A stretch of DNA of 53,134 nucleotides from Nocardioidaceae bacterium. GTDB taxonomy: Bacteria > Actinomycetota > Actinomycetes > Propionibacteriales > Nocardioidaceae. The translations under genes and the position numbers were made by a program. Of this stretch, positions 26,643 to 34,802 are shown piece by piece; the first letter of the stretch is position 1; every line of letters begins with the position of its first letter. The stretch lies in NCBI GenBank assembly GCA_030655315.1, contig JAURVT010000019.1, positions 1-53,134 on the forward strand, in the 5' to 3' direction. The notes below the pieces were generated by a model. It had not been told where the DNA came from. It ran no database searches and saw only the letters and a list, made by a program, of their open reading frames with translations.

Positions 26643-27671
26643 GTGAGCAGGAGCGGCCACGCGGCGAGCGTCAAGGACGTGGCGGCAGCGGCCGGCGTCA
26701 GCCTCGGCACCGTCTCGAACGTGCTCAACCGGCCCGAGCGGGTGAGCACCTCCACCCGCGAGCGCGTCGAGCAGGCGATGGCCGAGCTGGGCTTCGTCCG
26801 CAACGAGACCGCGCGCCAGCTGCGCGCGGGCAGCAGCCGGACGCTCGCCTACGTCATGCTCGACGCCGGCAACCCGTTCTTCACCGACGTCGCCCACGGC
26901 ATGGAGGACGCCGCCGAGGACGCCGACCTGTCGCTGTTCCTGTGCAACAGCAACCACCTCCCCGAGCGCGAGGCGGCCTACCTCGGACGGTTGGAGCAGC
27001 AGCGCGTCCAGGGCGTGCTCATCACGCCGATCGACCCCGAGCACCCGCTGCTCGAGGAGCTGCCGGCACGCGGCACCCCGGTGGTCGTCGTCGACCGCAC
27101 GCGCGACGTCGAGACGCACTGCTCGGTCGCGGTGGACGACGTGCACGGCGGCCGGATCGCCGCCGAGCACCTGCTCGAGCTGGGCCACGAGCGCATCGCG
27201 TTCGTCGGCGGCCCCGAGGCCATCGGTCAGGTGCGCGACCGCCTCGCGGGCGCCCGGCTCGCGGTCGAGGCCGCCGGGCTCCCGCCGTCCGCGCTGCACG
27301 TCCTGACCACCGACGCGCTCACCGTCCCGCAGGGCCGCGACGCCGGCGCACGGCTGCTCGCCCGCCCCGCACGCGAGCGTCCGACGGCCGCGATGTGCGT
27401 CAACGACGTGCTCGCCCTCGGCCTGCTGCAGCGCTGCGTCGGCCTCGGTCTCGACGTGCCGGACGACCTCGCCATCGTCGGCTACGACGACATCGACTTC
27501 GCGTCCGCGGCCACCGTCCCGCTGACGTCGGTGCGCCAGCCCCGTCACCTGATCGGGTCGAAGGCCGCCGAGCTGGTCATCGACGAGGCGGGCGACCCCG
27601 GCCACCACCACGAGCAGGTGCTGTTCACGCCCGACCTCGTGGTGCGGGCGTCGACACGCCGTCCGGCCTGA
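26643..27671 (+). CDS. LacI-family transcriptional regulator of rhamnose catabolism
   Basis: A 342-residue repressor: N-terminal helix-turn-helix (about 8-55; SVKDVAAAAGVSLGTVSNVLNRPERVS), including the hinge-helix sequence ARQLRAG, then a periplasmic-binding-protein-like effector domain (VMLDAGNPFFTDVAHGMEDAA; VAVDDVHGGRIAAEHLLELGHERIAFVGG; VGYDDIDFASAATVPLTSVRQP). GTG 26643 is the start. It is divergent from the rhamnose operon, whose head has a matching AACGTT operator; L-rhamnose or a phosphorylated intermediate is the likely inducer. The regulator's own promoter may include TACCCT at 26584-26589. Confidence 0.92.
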   Translation: MSRSGHAASVKDVAAAAGVSLGTVSNVLNRPERVSTSTRERVEQAMAELGFVRNETARQLRAGSSRTLAYVMLDAGNPFFTDVAHGMEDAAEDADLSLFLCNSNHLPEREAAYLGRLEQQRVQGVLITPIDPEHPLLEELPARGTPVVVVDRTRDVETHCSVAVDDVHGGRIAAEHLLELGHERIAFVGGPEAIGQVRDRLAGARLAVEAAGLPPSALHVLTTDALTVPQGRDAGARLLARPARERPTAAMCVNDVLALGLLQRCVGLGLDVPDDLAIVGYDDIDFASAATVPLTSVRQPRHLIGSKAAELVIDEAGDPGHHHEQVLFTPDLVVRASTRRPA

Positions 27672-27806
27672 GTGACGGGCCGCGCTGCCACATCCGGGCC
27701 GGCCGCGCCGATCGCCACGCCACGAACCTACGCACCACCTGCAGGTCCGGCCGGGCGGGGCCCATACTGTGCTCAGCCGGGACGAGGTGCGTGCAGGGGG
27801 ACTGCG

Positions 27807-29840
27807 ATGGACTACCAGGCGGTGACCGCTGCGGTCGCCCACTTGCTCGCGTCGACGACCGAGGACTCACCCGTCGAGGTGCTGCTCTCCGAGCTGTGCC
27901 ACGCGGCCGTCGGCCTCCTCGACGTTGACGACGTCCACCTGCTGGTGCTGCACGAGGAGCGCCCCCGGTTCCTGCACGCGACCACCCGCCCACCGGCGGC
28001 GACGCGCGAGCTCGAGGAGGCCCTGCGCGCGGGGCCGTGCCGCGACGCCGTCGAGACCGGCCAGGTGGTCGTCGCCCGCGACCGTGCGGAGCTCGAGCCG
28101 TGGCCCCTCGTCTCGATGCTCGACGCCGGTACCGGCGTCCACGCGCTGGTCGCCGCCCCCCTGACGAGCCGCGGGCGCGCCTGGGGTGCGCTCGTCGCGA
28201 GCGCCAGCCGGCCCACCGACTGGTCCGACGACCAGCTCGCCGTCCTGAGGCTGCTGGCCGACGGCACCACGGCCCGGCTCGTCGTCCAGTCCGACCGCAA
28301 CGAGGCGCTGCTCGCCAAGATCCAGCTCGGGCACCAGAGCACCCACGACTCGCTCACCGGCCTGGGCAACCGGGTGATGCTGTTCGACCGTCTCGAGCAC
28401 ATGCTCGCCACGGCACCGTCGACCGGGACGACCGTCGCCGCGCTGTTCGTCGACCTCGACGAGTTCGCCCAGGTCAACGAGATGTACGGGCACCGTGCCG
28501 GCGACCACGCGCTCCGCGAGGTGGGCCAGCGACTGATCGGCCTGCTGCGGACCGGCGACATGGTCGCGCGGCTCGGCAGCGACGAGTTCGTGGTGCTGGT
28601 CGACCAGCTGCCCACGGCCGACGAGCACGACCGGCTCGCCGTGGTGCACGGCCTCGCCGAGCGCATCCACCGCGCGCTCGCGGCCCCGCTGATGCTCGAG
28701 GCGGGCACGGTGCACCTCACCGCGCACGTCGGTGCCGCCGTCGCCGGCGGGACGATGTCGGCCGAGGAGCTGGTGGACGAGGCCGACCACGCGCTGTTCG
28801 AGACTCGGGGGCGCCCCCCGGGCTCGGTGAGCGTCCGCGACTTCTCCCTCCCGCTGCCCCGGGTGCCGGTCGAGGCCGAGCGGGTGGGCCTGGCCCGCGC
28901 GCTGGACCGCGAGCACCTCGCCGCGCACTACCAGCTGATCGTCGACTCCGCGGCACCCCACCGCACCGTCGCCGTCGAGGCGCTCATGCGCTGGACCGAC
29001 CGGGACGGCGTGATCGTCCCGGCCAGCTCGTTCATCGACGCCGCCTCGCGCCAGGGCCTGATGCCCGCCTTCGGCGCGTGGATCGCCAACCAGGCCTGCG
29101 CGCAGCTGGGGCAGTGGCGGACCGACCTCGGCGACCTCGCGCCCGAGCGCGTCTTCGTCAACCTCAGCGCGCGCGAGCTCAACGACCCGACGCTGCCCGA
29201 CACGCTCGCGTCCGCCGCCGAGCGGCACGACCTGGAGGCCTCGCAGCTCGGGCTCGAGATCATCGAGGAGAGCTTCGTGCACCCCGGGCTCGTGCACCGG
29301 CTGGCCGAGCTGAGGCGTCGGGGTCACCAGCTCGCGATCGACGACTTCGGCACCGGCTACTCCTCGCTCTCGCGGCTCATCGACGTGCCCGTCGACGTCG
29401 TGAAGATCGACCACGACTTCGTCGCCGGGCTGCCCGGCGACCGGCGCCGCGCAGGGCTCGTGGAGGCCGTCGTCGCGATCGCACGGACGCTCGAGGTGAA
29501 GGTCGTCGCCGAGGGCGTCGAGACCGTCGAGCAGCGCGACCTGCTGGCCGGTGCCGGCGTCGACCTGCTGCAGGGCTACCTGTTCGGCCACCCCTCCCCC
29601 GGCGACGAGGTCTTCGCTCGGTCGGGGGCGGGCGACCACCGGGTGCTGGTGCGCCACGTGATCAGCGGGGACGCGGCGGTCGTGCAGGCGTCCCAGGTCT
29701 CGCGGACGCTGCGGCGCTGGTTCGAGCGCAGTCCGGACGACGTCCTACGGGCCGTCGACGAGCTGGAGGACGCGCTCGTCGAGCGTCGCTCCACGCGTCG
29801 CCTGGAGAACTACCTCGGCGTCGAGGTCTCGCGGCCCTGA
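27807..29840 (+). CDS. GAF-GGDEF-EAL c-di-GMP signalling protein
   Basis: A 677-residue cytosolic protein with a GAF sensor (about 15-165), a GGDEF domain with altered signature GSDEF (257-261) and a complete EAL domain (about 365-600). The EAL domain keeps its catalytic residues: Glu391 in EALMRW, the IIEES glutamate, Asp512-Asp513 in DDFGTGYSSL, Lys in KIDHDF, Glu in AEGVET and QGYLFG. It is therefore probably a c-di-GMP phosphodiesterase whose GGDEF half may only bind GTP. About 70 further residues follow the EAL domain. The ATG at 27807 has AGGGGG upstream; TACTGT near 27766 may be the -10 box. Confidence 0.9.
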   Translation: MDYQAVTAAVAHLLASTTEDSPVEVLLSELCHAAVGLLDVDDVHLLVLHEERPRFLHATTRPPAATRELEEALRAGPCRDAVETGQVVVARDRAELEPWPLVSMLDAGTGVHALVAAPLTSRGRAWGALVASASRPTDWSDDQLAVLRLLADGTTARLVVQSDRNEALLAKIQLGHQSTHDSLTGLGNRVMLFDRLEHMLATAPSTGTTVAALFVDLDEFAQVNEMYGHRAGDHALREVGQRLIGLLRTGDMVARLGSDEFVVLVDQLPTADEHDRLAVVHGLAERIHRALAAPLMLEAGTVHLTAHVGAAVAGGTMSAEELVDEADHALFETRGRPPGSVSVRDFSLPLPRVPVEAERVGLARALDREHLAAHYQLIVDSAAPHRTVAVEALMRWTDRDGVIVPASSFIDAASRQGLMPAFGAWIANQACAQLGQWRTDLGDLAPERVFVNLSARELNDPTLPDTLASAAERHDLEASQLGLEIIEESFVHPGLVHRLAELRRRGHQLAIDDFGTGYSSLSRLIDVPVDVVKIDHDFVAGLPGDRRRAGLVEAVVAIARTLEVKVVAEGVETVEQRDLLAGAGVDLLQGYLFGHPSPGDEVFARSGAGDHRVLVRHVISGDAAVVQASQVSRTLRRWFERSPDDVLRAVDELEDALVERRSTRRLENYLGVEVSRP

Positions 29841-29913
29841 CCTCGCGGCGTTCGGCCCCGCCCGGACGACGGACGTAGCGTCGAGGGACATCCCCCGACG
29901 AACGAGGCACGCC

Positions 29914-30273
29914 ATGCCGGCTGACCACACGACCAGTGTCGACCTCGAGCCGGGCACGGTCCGCCGGGCCGGTGGTTGGGCCGTCGGGCGCACCCCCGCG
30001 GGCGAGGCGTTCGCGGTCTCCCGCCGCTGCCGCCACCAGCTCGCCGACCTGAGCGCCGGCACGGTCGACGCCGACGGGTGCCTGGTGTGCCCGTGGCACC
30101 AGAGCCGCTTCGACGTGGGCAGCGGACGCATGGTCGCCGGGCCGCGCGGGTTCTTCGGATACCACGGCCCCACCCCGGGCTACACCGCGCTGGTGCTCGG
30201 CTACGCCCGCCACCTGCGGCTCGCCGTCGGCCGGGTCGCGCACGAGGCGGGACGGCTCGTCGTCCGCCGCTGA
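29914..30273 (+). CDS. Stand-alone Rieske [2Fe-2S] protein
   Basis: A 119-residue soluble Rieske domain with the two cluster ligands pairs Cys39-x-His41 and Cys59-x2-His62 (CRH and CPWH), about 17 residues apart, as in the dioxygenase ferredoxin type. There is no signal peptide or membrane anchor and no oxygenase or reductase nearby. The spacing between the pairs is normal. It could be an electron-transfer ferredoxin or a regulatory subunit. A run of four 14-bp repeats and a terminator follow immediately. Confidence 0.85.
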   Translation: MPADHTTSVDLEPGTVRRAGGWAVGRTPAGEAFAVSRRCRHQLADLSAGTVDADGCLVCPWHQSRFDVGSGRMVAGPRGFFGYHGPTPGYTALVLGYARHLRLAVGRVAHEAGRLVVRR

Positions 30274-30276
30274 CCG

Positions 30277-30332
30277 GCCTCGAGGCGACAGCCTCGAGAC
30301 GGCAGCCTCGACACGGCAGCCTCGAGACGACA
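30277..30332. repeat. Four tandem copies of a 14-bp unit
   Basis: Units of the form GCCTCGAGACGGCA begin at 30277, 30291, 30305 and 30319. Each differs from the others by one to three bases and all are exactly 14 bp. CTCGAG centres can pair with one another. They fill the space between the Rieske stop codon and the terminator. Confidence 0.85.
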
Positions 30333-30334
30333 TA

Positions 30335-30370
30335 GAGCCGCCCTGGGGTCTCGGGTCCCCAGGGCGGCTC
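30335..30370. terminator. Strong hairpin terminator after the Rieske gene
   Basis: A perfect 14-bp stem (GAGCCGCCCTGGGG with its complement at 30357-30370) and an 8-nt loop. This is the strongest simple hairpin in the window. The 252 bp that follow, up to the next start, contain no convincing gene. Confidence 0.85.
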
Positions 30371-30622
30371 GTGCACGACACTACGGAGCCGGGACGCCAC
30401 GCTCCAACCCGAACATCGAGTTACCGGCCAGGTGGACGAGACTCCTCGACGGCCGTTCCTCGCGATTCCGCGTCATCACGGCCTCGAGGTGGTCGGGCGC
30501 CTCGTCAGCCCTGACCAGACGGGTGGAACCGGCGGAGCGAACCTGCGGTGGGCCGGGGCCGGACGTACCGTCGAGGAGGCAGTGCGGGCAGCCCGTCCGC
30601 GCTCGACCGACGGGGCGTCCTG

Positions 30623-31030
30623 GTGAAGACCTACCTGCGTGCACTGAGCGTCCCGGCCGTCGCGCTCCTGCTGGTGGGCTCGGCCCTCGCCCTCACGCAG
30701 CTGACCGTCTCCGGGGTGCTGTTCAGCCTCCTCGCCGGAGGTTGGGCGGGCGCGGCGCTCGTGCCGGCGGCACGGTGCTGCGCGGTGGCGTGCGACGTCC
30801 GCCCCCTCGGTGCCCCGGTGCTCGCGACGGTCGGTGCGGCGACCGTGCTCACCCTGCTCGGCGTCACCGTGCTGCTGCCCGTGCTGGGTCTGCTCCTGGC
30901 CCTCGCCCTGGTGGTGCTGCTCCTCCCGCCGGTCGCCGTCGTCGTCGTCACCTGGGAGTCGCTGCGTCGCTACCGCACGACCTGGGCGCCCGTGGCCGTC
31001 CCCGACCGCTCGGTGCCGCCGGAGGGCTGA
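30623..31030 (+). CDS. Small hydrophobic membrane protein, function unknown
   Basis: A 135-residue protein with three or four predicted membrane helices (about 10-30, 35-50, 65-85 and 88-110), the last being a run of Leu, Val and Ala. It ends in a short basic and Pro-rich tail. GTG 30623 (VKTYLRAL) is the most likely start since it precedes the first helix directly; the frame is open further up to 30548, but that part is hydrophilic and looks like leader. I do not recognise a family. Its end overlaps the putative promoter of the DUF1905 gene. Confidence 0.6.
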   Translation: MKTYLRALSVPAVALLLVGSALALTQLTVSGVLFSLLAGGWAGAALVPAARCCAVACDVRPLGAPVLATVGAATVLTLLGVTVLLPVLGLLLALALVVLLLPPVAVVVVTWESLRRYRTTWAPVAVPDRSVPPEG

Positions 31031-31056
31031 CCACCGTCGGTCCGGCGTCCTACCCT
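31027..31056 (+). promoter_or_regulatory. Predicted leaderless promoter of the DUF1905 gene
   Basis: CTGACC (31027-31032), an 18-bp spacer and TACCCT (31051-31056) lie exactly 6 bp before GTG 31063. Transcription would begin at the start codon. No ribosome site is present, which agrees. Confidence 0.55.
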
Positions 31057-31062
31057 GGGCCG

Positions 31063-31350
31063 GTGGAGCTGGCGTTCAGCGGCGAGATCTGGTTCTGGAA
31101 GGGCCCGGCACCGTGGCACTTCGTCACGGTGCCCGACGAGGAGTGCGCGGCGCTCGAGTCGGTGTCGTCGGTCGTCACGTACGGCTGGGGCATGGTCCCC
31201 GTGGCCGCCCGCATCGGCGCCACCGCGTGGGAGACGTCGCTGTGGCCCCGCGAGGGCGCGTACGTCGTGCCGCTCAAGACGTGGGTGCGCAGGGCCGAGG
31301 GGCTCGAGCTGGGGCAGGTCGTGCAGGTGCGTCTGACGGTCGACGTCTGA
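31063..31350 (+). CDS. DUF1905 domain protein
   Basis: A 95-residue protein matching the small beta-barrel DUF1905: FSGEIWFWKGPAPWHFVTVPDEE, VTYGWGMVPVAARIGATAWETSLWPREGAYVVPLKTWVRRAEGLELGQVVQVRLTV in order. The biochemical role of the family is unknown. GTG 31063 is supported as start by the promoter arrangement (-10 box 6 bp upstream) and by the homologous region beginning at residue 2. Confidence 0.88.
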   Translation: MELAFSGEIWFWKGPAPWHFVTVPDEECAALESVSSVVTYGWGMVPVAARIGATAWETSLWPREGAYVVPLKTWVRRAEGLELGQVVQVRLTVDV

Positions 31351-31369
31351 GGGCCCGGCAGGGCCCGGG

Positions 31370-32170
31370 TCAGCCGAGCTGGACCAGCTGGTCGAGGTCG
31401 TCGTCGGGCAGCCCGGACGAGGCGACCGCGGTGACGACGGAGCGGTCGAGCACGATCGCGCCGCCGTTGTTGGCGAGGAAGGCGGTGTCGGCCGCGTCGC
31501 GTCCGGTCGCGATGCGCACCAGCGTCGAGCGAGGCGCGAGCGCGGTGGCGTCGACGGCGTGCCACCCGCCGGAGACGTGGGCCTCGGCGACGGCGTGGAA
31601 GTCCATCGGGTCGCAGCCGGGGGCGTAGACCGCGACCAGGCGCGTCGGGACGCCCAGCGAGCGGAGCAGCGCGACGACGAGGTGGGTGTAGTCGCGGCAC
31701 ACGCCGGCGCCCGCCAGCAGGGTGTCGGTCGCGCCGTCCGTCGGACCACTGCTGCCGGGCACGTAGTCGAGGCGGGTGCCGACCCAGGACGACACGACCT
31801 CGAGCAGGTCCTCGTCGGACACCGCCCCGAACTGCTTGATCGCGAAGCCGCCGAGGGTGTCGGACGCCGCGTAGCGGCTGGGACGGCGGTAGACCGACAG
31901 GTCGTCGCCGCCGGCCTCGTCGGGGGTGCCGCGTCCGGTCAGGGTGGCGGCGTAGCGGATCTGGAGCTCGCCCGGCTCCGCGTCGACGAGGTGCATCCGC
32001 CCGCCGTGCGGCGTGGTCACCTCGCGCGGCGTCAGCTCGCGGCCGTCGAGCACGAGCGACAGCCGGTCCTGCACCTCGACGCCGGGCACGTGCGCGACCG
32101 CGACCTGCAGCTCGAGCTCGCACGCCCCCACGACGGTCACGTCCAGCTCGGCACCCACGGTCCTGTCCAT
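31370..32170 (-). CDS. Transglutaminase-like cysteine protease-fold protein
   Basis: A 266-residue protein with an N-terminal beta-sandwich (about 1-95) and a transglutaminase core. The catalytic triad is present: Cys (near 157) in GAGVCRDYTHLVVALLRSLG, His in DFHAVAEAHV, and Asp in GWHAVDATALAP. Members of this actinobacterial group (often written transglutaminase family or YebA-like) may cross-link, hydrolyse peptides or act on unknown amides. No export signal is seen. ATG 32170 is used; upstream in-frame sequence overlaps the divergent GNAT. Confidence 0.9.
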   Translation of the reverse strand: MDRTVGAELDVTVVGACELELQVAVAHVPGVEVQDRLSLVLDGRELTPREVTTPHGGRMHLVDAEPGELQIRYAATLTGRGTPDEAGGDDLSVYRRPSRYAASDTLGGFAIKQFGAVSDEDLLEVVSSWVGTRLDYVPGSSGPTDGATDTLLAGAGVCRDYTHLVVALLRSLGVPTRLVAVYAPGCDPMDFHAVAEAHVSGGWHAVDATALAPRSTLVRIATGRDAADTAFLANNGGAIVLDRSVVTAVASSGLPDDDLDQLVQLG

Positions 32171-32272
32171 GTCCGGAGTCTCGCAGCGCCGGGCCGACAC
32201 CGACGACCGCGAGACGGTGATGCTCGACACCCCGCCCCGGTACGGTGACCGCACCCGTCGATGAGGAGCACC

Positions 32273-32572
32273 GTGGACGTCACGCACGAGCCCGACCACC
32301 ACCGCTGGGTCGCGCACCTGGACGACCGGCAGGCCGGCGTCCTCGAGTACATCCCCGCCGGCCACCTCGTCGTCATGACCCATACCGAGGTCGACCCGGT
32401 GTTCGAGGGGCGGGGCGTCGGCGGCGCGCTCGCCCGCGCCGCGCTCGACGACGCCCGCGCCCAGGGCGTGCTCGTCCTCGCCCTGTGCCCGTTCGTCAAG
32501 GCGTGGATCGCCCGCCACCCCGACTACCGGGACCTCGACTACCAGGCGCCCCGCTCCACCGCCGTCGACTGA
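32273..32572 (+). CDS. Small GNAT-type N-acetyltransferase (YjdJ-like)
   Basis: A 99-residue single-domain acetyltransferase: the acetyl-CoA loop is seen as VFEGRGVGGALARAALDDAR, followed by VLALCPFVKAWIARHPDYRDL, a pattern of the small Gcn5-like group. The start GTG 32273 has GAGGAG 4 bp upstream; ATG 32261 would lie within that ribosome site. It is convergent with the zinc finger gene after 6 bp. Confidence 0.88.
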   Translation: MDVTHEPDHHRWVAHLDDRQAGVLEYIPAGHLVVMTHTEVDPVFEGRGVGGALARAALDDARAQGVLVLALCPFVKAWIARHPDYRDLDYQAPRSTAVD

Positions 32573-32578
32573 CCGACC

Positions 32579-32941
32579 TCAGTGCAGTCGCGCCGTCCAG
32601 TCCGCCGGCACCCGGTCGGCGGGCGCGGGCGCACCCTGCTCGTCAGGGCGGCTCACCGGCGGGGGCAGCGCGATCGCGGCACCGACCCGGTCGTCGTCGA
32701 AGTCGTAGGACCAGTCCTCCCCCGGCTCGAAGCTGACGATCACGTGGTGGCCGGTCTGCCTCGCGTGCGTCGACGCGTGCTGCCCGGGCGAGCTGTCGCA
32801 GCACCCCACCTCGCCGCACGCCACGCAGCGACGCAGGTGGAACCACCACCCGCCGTCCAGCCCGAGGCACGGCCCGCACCCCGTCCCGCTCGGACGTGGC
32901 GACACCACGCCCGCCCGTCCTGCACCCGTGTCCTGCGTCAT
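32579..32941 (-). CDS. UBP-type zinc finger protein
   Basis: A 120-residue protein with the ubiquitin-hydrolase-like zinc finger: C-G-P-C, then WFHLRRCVACGEVGCCDSSPGQHASTHARQTGHHVIVSFEPGEDWSYDF. This set of Cys and His residues binds zinc in eukaryotic UBP domains that recognise a free C-terminal Gly-Gly. Bacterial versions are common in actinobacteria but have no known ligand. GAGAGG precedes the ATG at 32941. Confidence 0.9.
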   Translation of the reverse strand: MTQDTGAGRAGVVSPRPSGTGCGPCLGLDGGWWFHLRRCVACGEVGCCDSSPGQHASTHARQTGHHVIVSFEPGEDWSYDFDDDRVGAAIALPPPVSRPDEQGAPAPADRVPADWTARLH

Positions 32942-33103
32942 CGGTCGTCACCTCTCGGTAGCCGGTCCCGAGACGCCGATCATCCCCCCGCCACGCCCTC
33001 CTGACCAGGGCCGGACGCCCCTGGGGTGGCCCGATTTCAGTCCCGCGCCCCCGGCCCGATACAGTTGGCCCTCGGTCCGGCGGGCGATCCTCGTCCGGAC
33101 TCC

Positions 33104-33179
33104 GCCGCCTTAGCTCAGTCGGCAGAGCGTCTCACTCGTAATGAGAAGGTCGTCGGTTCGATTCCGACAGGCGGCTCCA
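33104..33179 (+). tRNA. tRNA-Thr, anticodon CGT
   Basis: Acceptor stem GCCGCCT (33104-33110) pairs with AGGCGGC (33169-33175), T discriminator and an encoded CCA (33177-33179). The anticodon stem TCTCA/TGAGA encloses CTCGTAA with anticodon CGT at 33137-33139, reading ACG codons. The T-arm GTTCGATTC is intact. No integrase and no repeated tRNA end are seen nearby. A TACAGT at 33059-33064 may be its -10 box. Confidence 0.96.
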
Positions 33180-33357
33180 CCGAAGCCCCAGGTCACCGGC
33201 CCGTTCGGGCCCCGTCCCCGCTGGCTCGTCGCCGCCCCCCAAGGGGCCCGAGCAGCCGAGTCCCCGCCGCGACGCACGCGTCGATCAGCCGATCGTGGGG
33301 ATGGACACCGAGTCCGAAGGCGATGAGCAGACGGGTGCAGACCTGTCTAATACCTTC

Positions 33358-33972
33358 ATGGAGCGATCAGCGTTCACCACCTGCCACATGTCGATCTCGC
33401 TGGACGGTTTCGTGGCCGGGCCGGACCAGGGCCGAGAGCACCCGCTGGGCAAGGGTGGCGGCGAGCTGCATCTGTGGCACATCGGTGACCCCCGTGCGAC
33501 CGAGGCGGACCACACGGCGAACGGGTGGCTGATGCGCCCTCGGGGTGCCTACGTCATGGGCCGGAACATGTTCGGGCCGATCCGCGGCGCGTGGGACGAC
33601 GCGTGGGACGGGTGGTGGGGGCCGGAGCCGCCGTATCACGCGCCGGTGTTCGTGCTCACCCACCACGCGCGTGAGTCGATCGAGATGGAGGGTGGGACGA
33701 CGTTCCACTTCGTCACCGAGGGGTTCGCCGTCGCCTACGCCCGAGCGCTCGACGCCGCGGGCGAGGACGGCGTGGACATCGCCGGGGGCGCGTCGACGGT
33801 TCGTCAAGCACTCACCGCCGGCGTCGTCGACGAGCTCACGCTGGACTTCGCGCCGGTCCTGCTCGGCGGGGGCGAGCGCATGTTCGACGGCGTCGCAGCG
33901 TTCGGCTTCGCGCCCGTCGAGGTGCTCCACTCGCCGCTCGCGACGCACGTCCGGTACCGCCGAGCCGGCTGA
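33358..33972 (+). CDS. Dihydrofolate reductase / RibD C-terminal family reductase
   Basis: A 204-residue protein of the RibD_C fold used by small NADPH reductases: MSISLDGFVAGPDQG at the start, AYVMGRNMFGPI, then the nucleotide-binding VDIAGGASTVRQALTAGVVDELTLDFAPVLLGGGERMF. Substrates in this broad group are usually unknown. I prefer ATG 33358 over an upstream ATG at 33295: TCTAAT (33346-33351) stands 6 bp before it, pointing to a leaderless start, and homology begins there. It is the first gene after the tRNA. Confidence 0.87.
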   Translation: MERSAFTTCHMSISLDGFVAGPDQGREHPLGKGGGELHLWHIGDPRATEADHTANGWLMRPRGAYVMGRNMFGPIRGAWDDAWDGWWGPEPPYHAPVFVLTHHARESIEMEGGTTFHFVTEGFAVAYARALDAAGEDGVDIAGGASTVRQALTAGVVDELTLDFAPVLLGGGERMFDGVAAFGFAPVEVLHSPLATHVRYRRAG

Positions 33973-34024
33973 GCACGCACCTGTCGTCAGCATGGGTCGG
34001 GCACGACCTTCCTAGGCTGTCCTC

Positions 34025-34663
34025 GTGGCGACCGACGTGGAGGTCTCGTACTCGATCCGGGCTGAGGAGTACATCGAGCTCCTCGGGTCGACGACCGCGT
34101 CCCACCTGTCCGACGTGCAGCTCATCACGTCGTGGGCTCGGGAGGTCGACGGGCCGGTGGTCGATGCGGGGTGCGGGCCCGGGCACTGGACGAGCCACCT
34201 CGTCGACCACGGGGTCGACGCGCGCGGAATCGATCAGGTGGCCGGCTTCATCCGGCACGCTCGTGAGACGTACCCGGCGGTGTCGTTCGAGGTCGGGAGC
34301 ATCGATGCTCTGCCGTACGACTCGGACAGCGTGGGCGGAGTGCTGGCCTGGTACTCGCTGATCCATCACCCGCCCGCCACCATCGGCCTGGTGCTCTCGG
34401 AGCTCGCGCGGGTGCTGCGTCCTGGAGGTGCGCTGCTGATCGGGTTCTTCATCGGCCCCGCCGTGGAAGCCTTCGACCACTCCATCGTCACCGCGTACCG
34501 ATGGCCCGCCGAGGCGTTGATCGCCGAGCTGCGCTCTGCGGGGCTCGAGATGGTCGAGATCCACACGCGCACTGGGGCACAGCCCAAGCCGCGACCTCAC
34601 GGGGCGATCCTGGCCCGACGCAGCGACGACCGGACGTCAGCGCGGACCGAACAGGTCTGCTGA
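34025..34663 (+). CDS. Class I SAM-dependent methyltransferase
   Basis: A 212-residue methyltransferase with motif I VVDAGCGPGHWT, an acidic residue in GIDQVAGFI, motif III-like IDALPYDSDSVGGVLAWYSLIHH and LRPGGALLIGF. It is of the ubiE/arsM-like Methyltransf_11/25 type; the methyl acceptor is unknown. The GTG start at 34025 is preceded by TAGGCT exactly 6 bp upstream, with no ribosome site, so its mRNA is probably leaderless. Codon use is less GC-biased than in neighbouring core genes. Confidence 0.87.
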   Translation: MATDVEVSYSIRAEEYIELLGSTTASHLSDVQLITSWAREVDGPVVDAGCGPGHWTSHLVDHGVDARGIDQVAGFIRHARETYPAVSFEVGSIDALPYDSDSVGGVLAWYSLIHHPPATIGLVLSELARVLRPGGALLIGFFIGPAVEAFDHSIVTAYRWPAEALIAELRSAGLEMVEIHTRTGAQPKPRPHGAILARRSDDRTSARTEQVC

Positions 34664-34802
34664 GATCGAGCTGGTCCCGCGTCACCGTCCCGGACCAGGA
34701 TCCCGCCCCGGTGCTCCTCAGCCGGACAGCCGTGTCGGGCTCGAGGAAGGATGTCGGCGCGCTGGCGCCGTGCTGGGCCGGGCAGCTCGCTGACGCTGCG
34801 GT

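Noticed and set aside
30371-30622. Small ORFs on both strands (30381-30644 minus; 30432-30626 plus)
   Set aside because: No ribosome site, no family resemblance and mutually overlapping frames; left unannotated.
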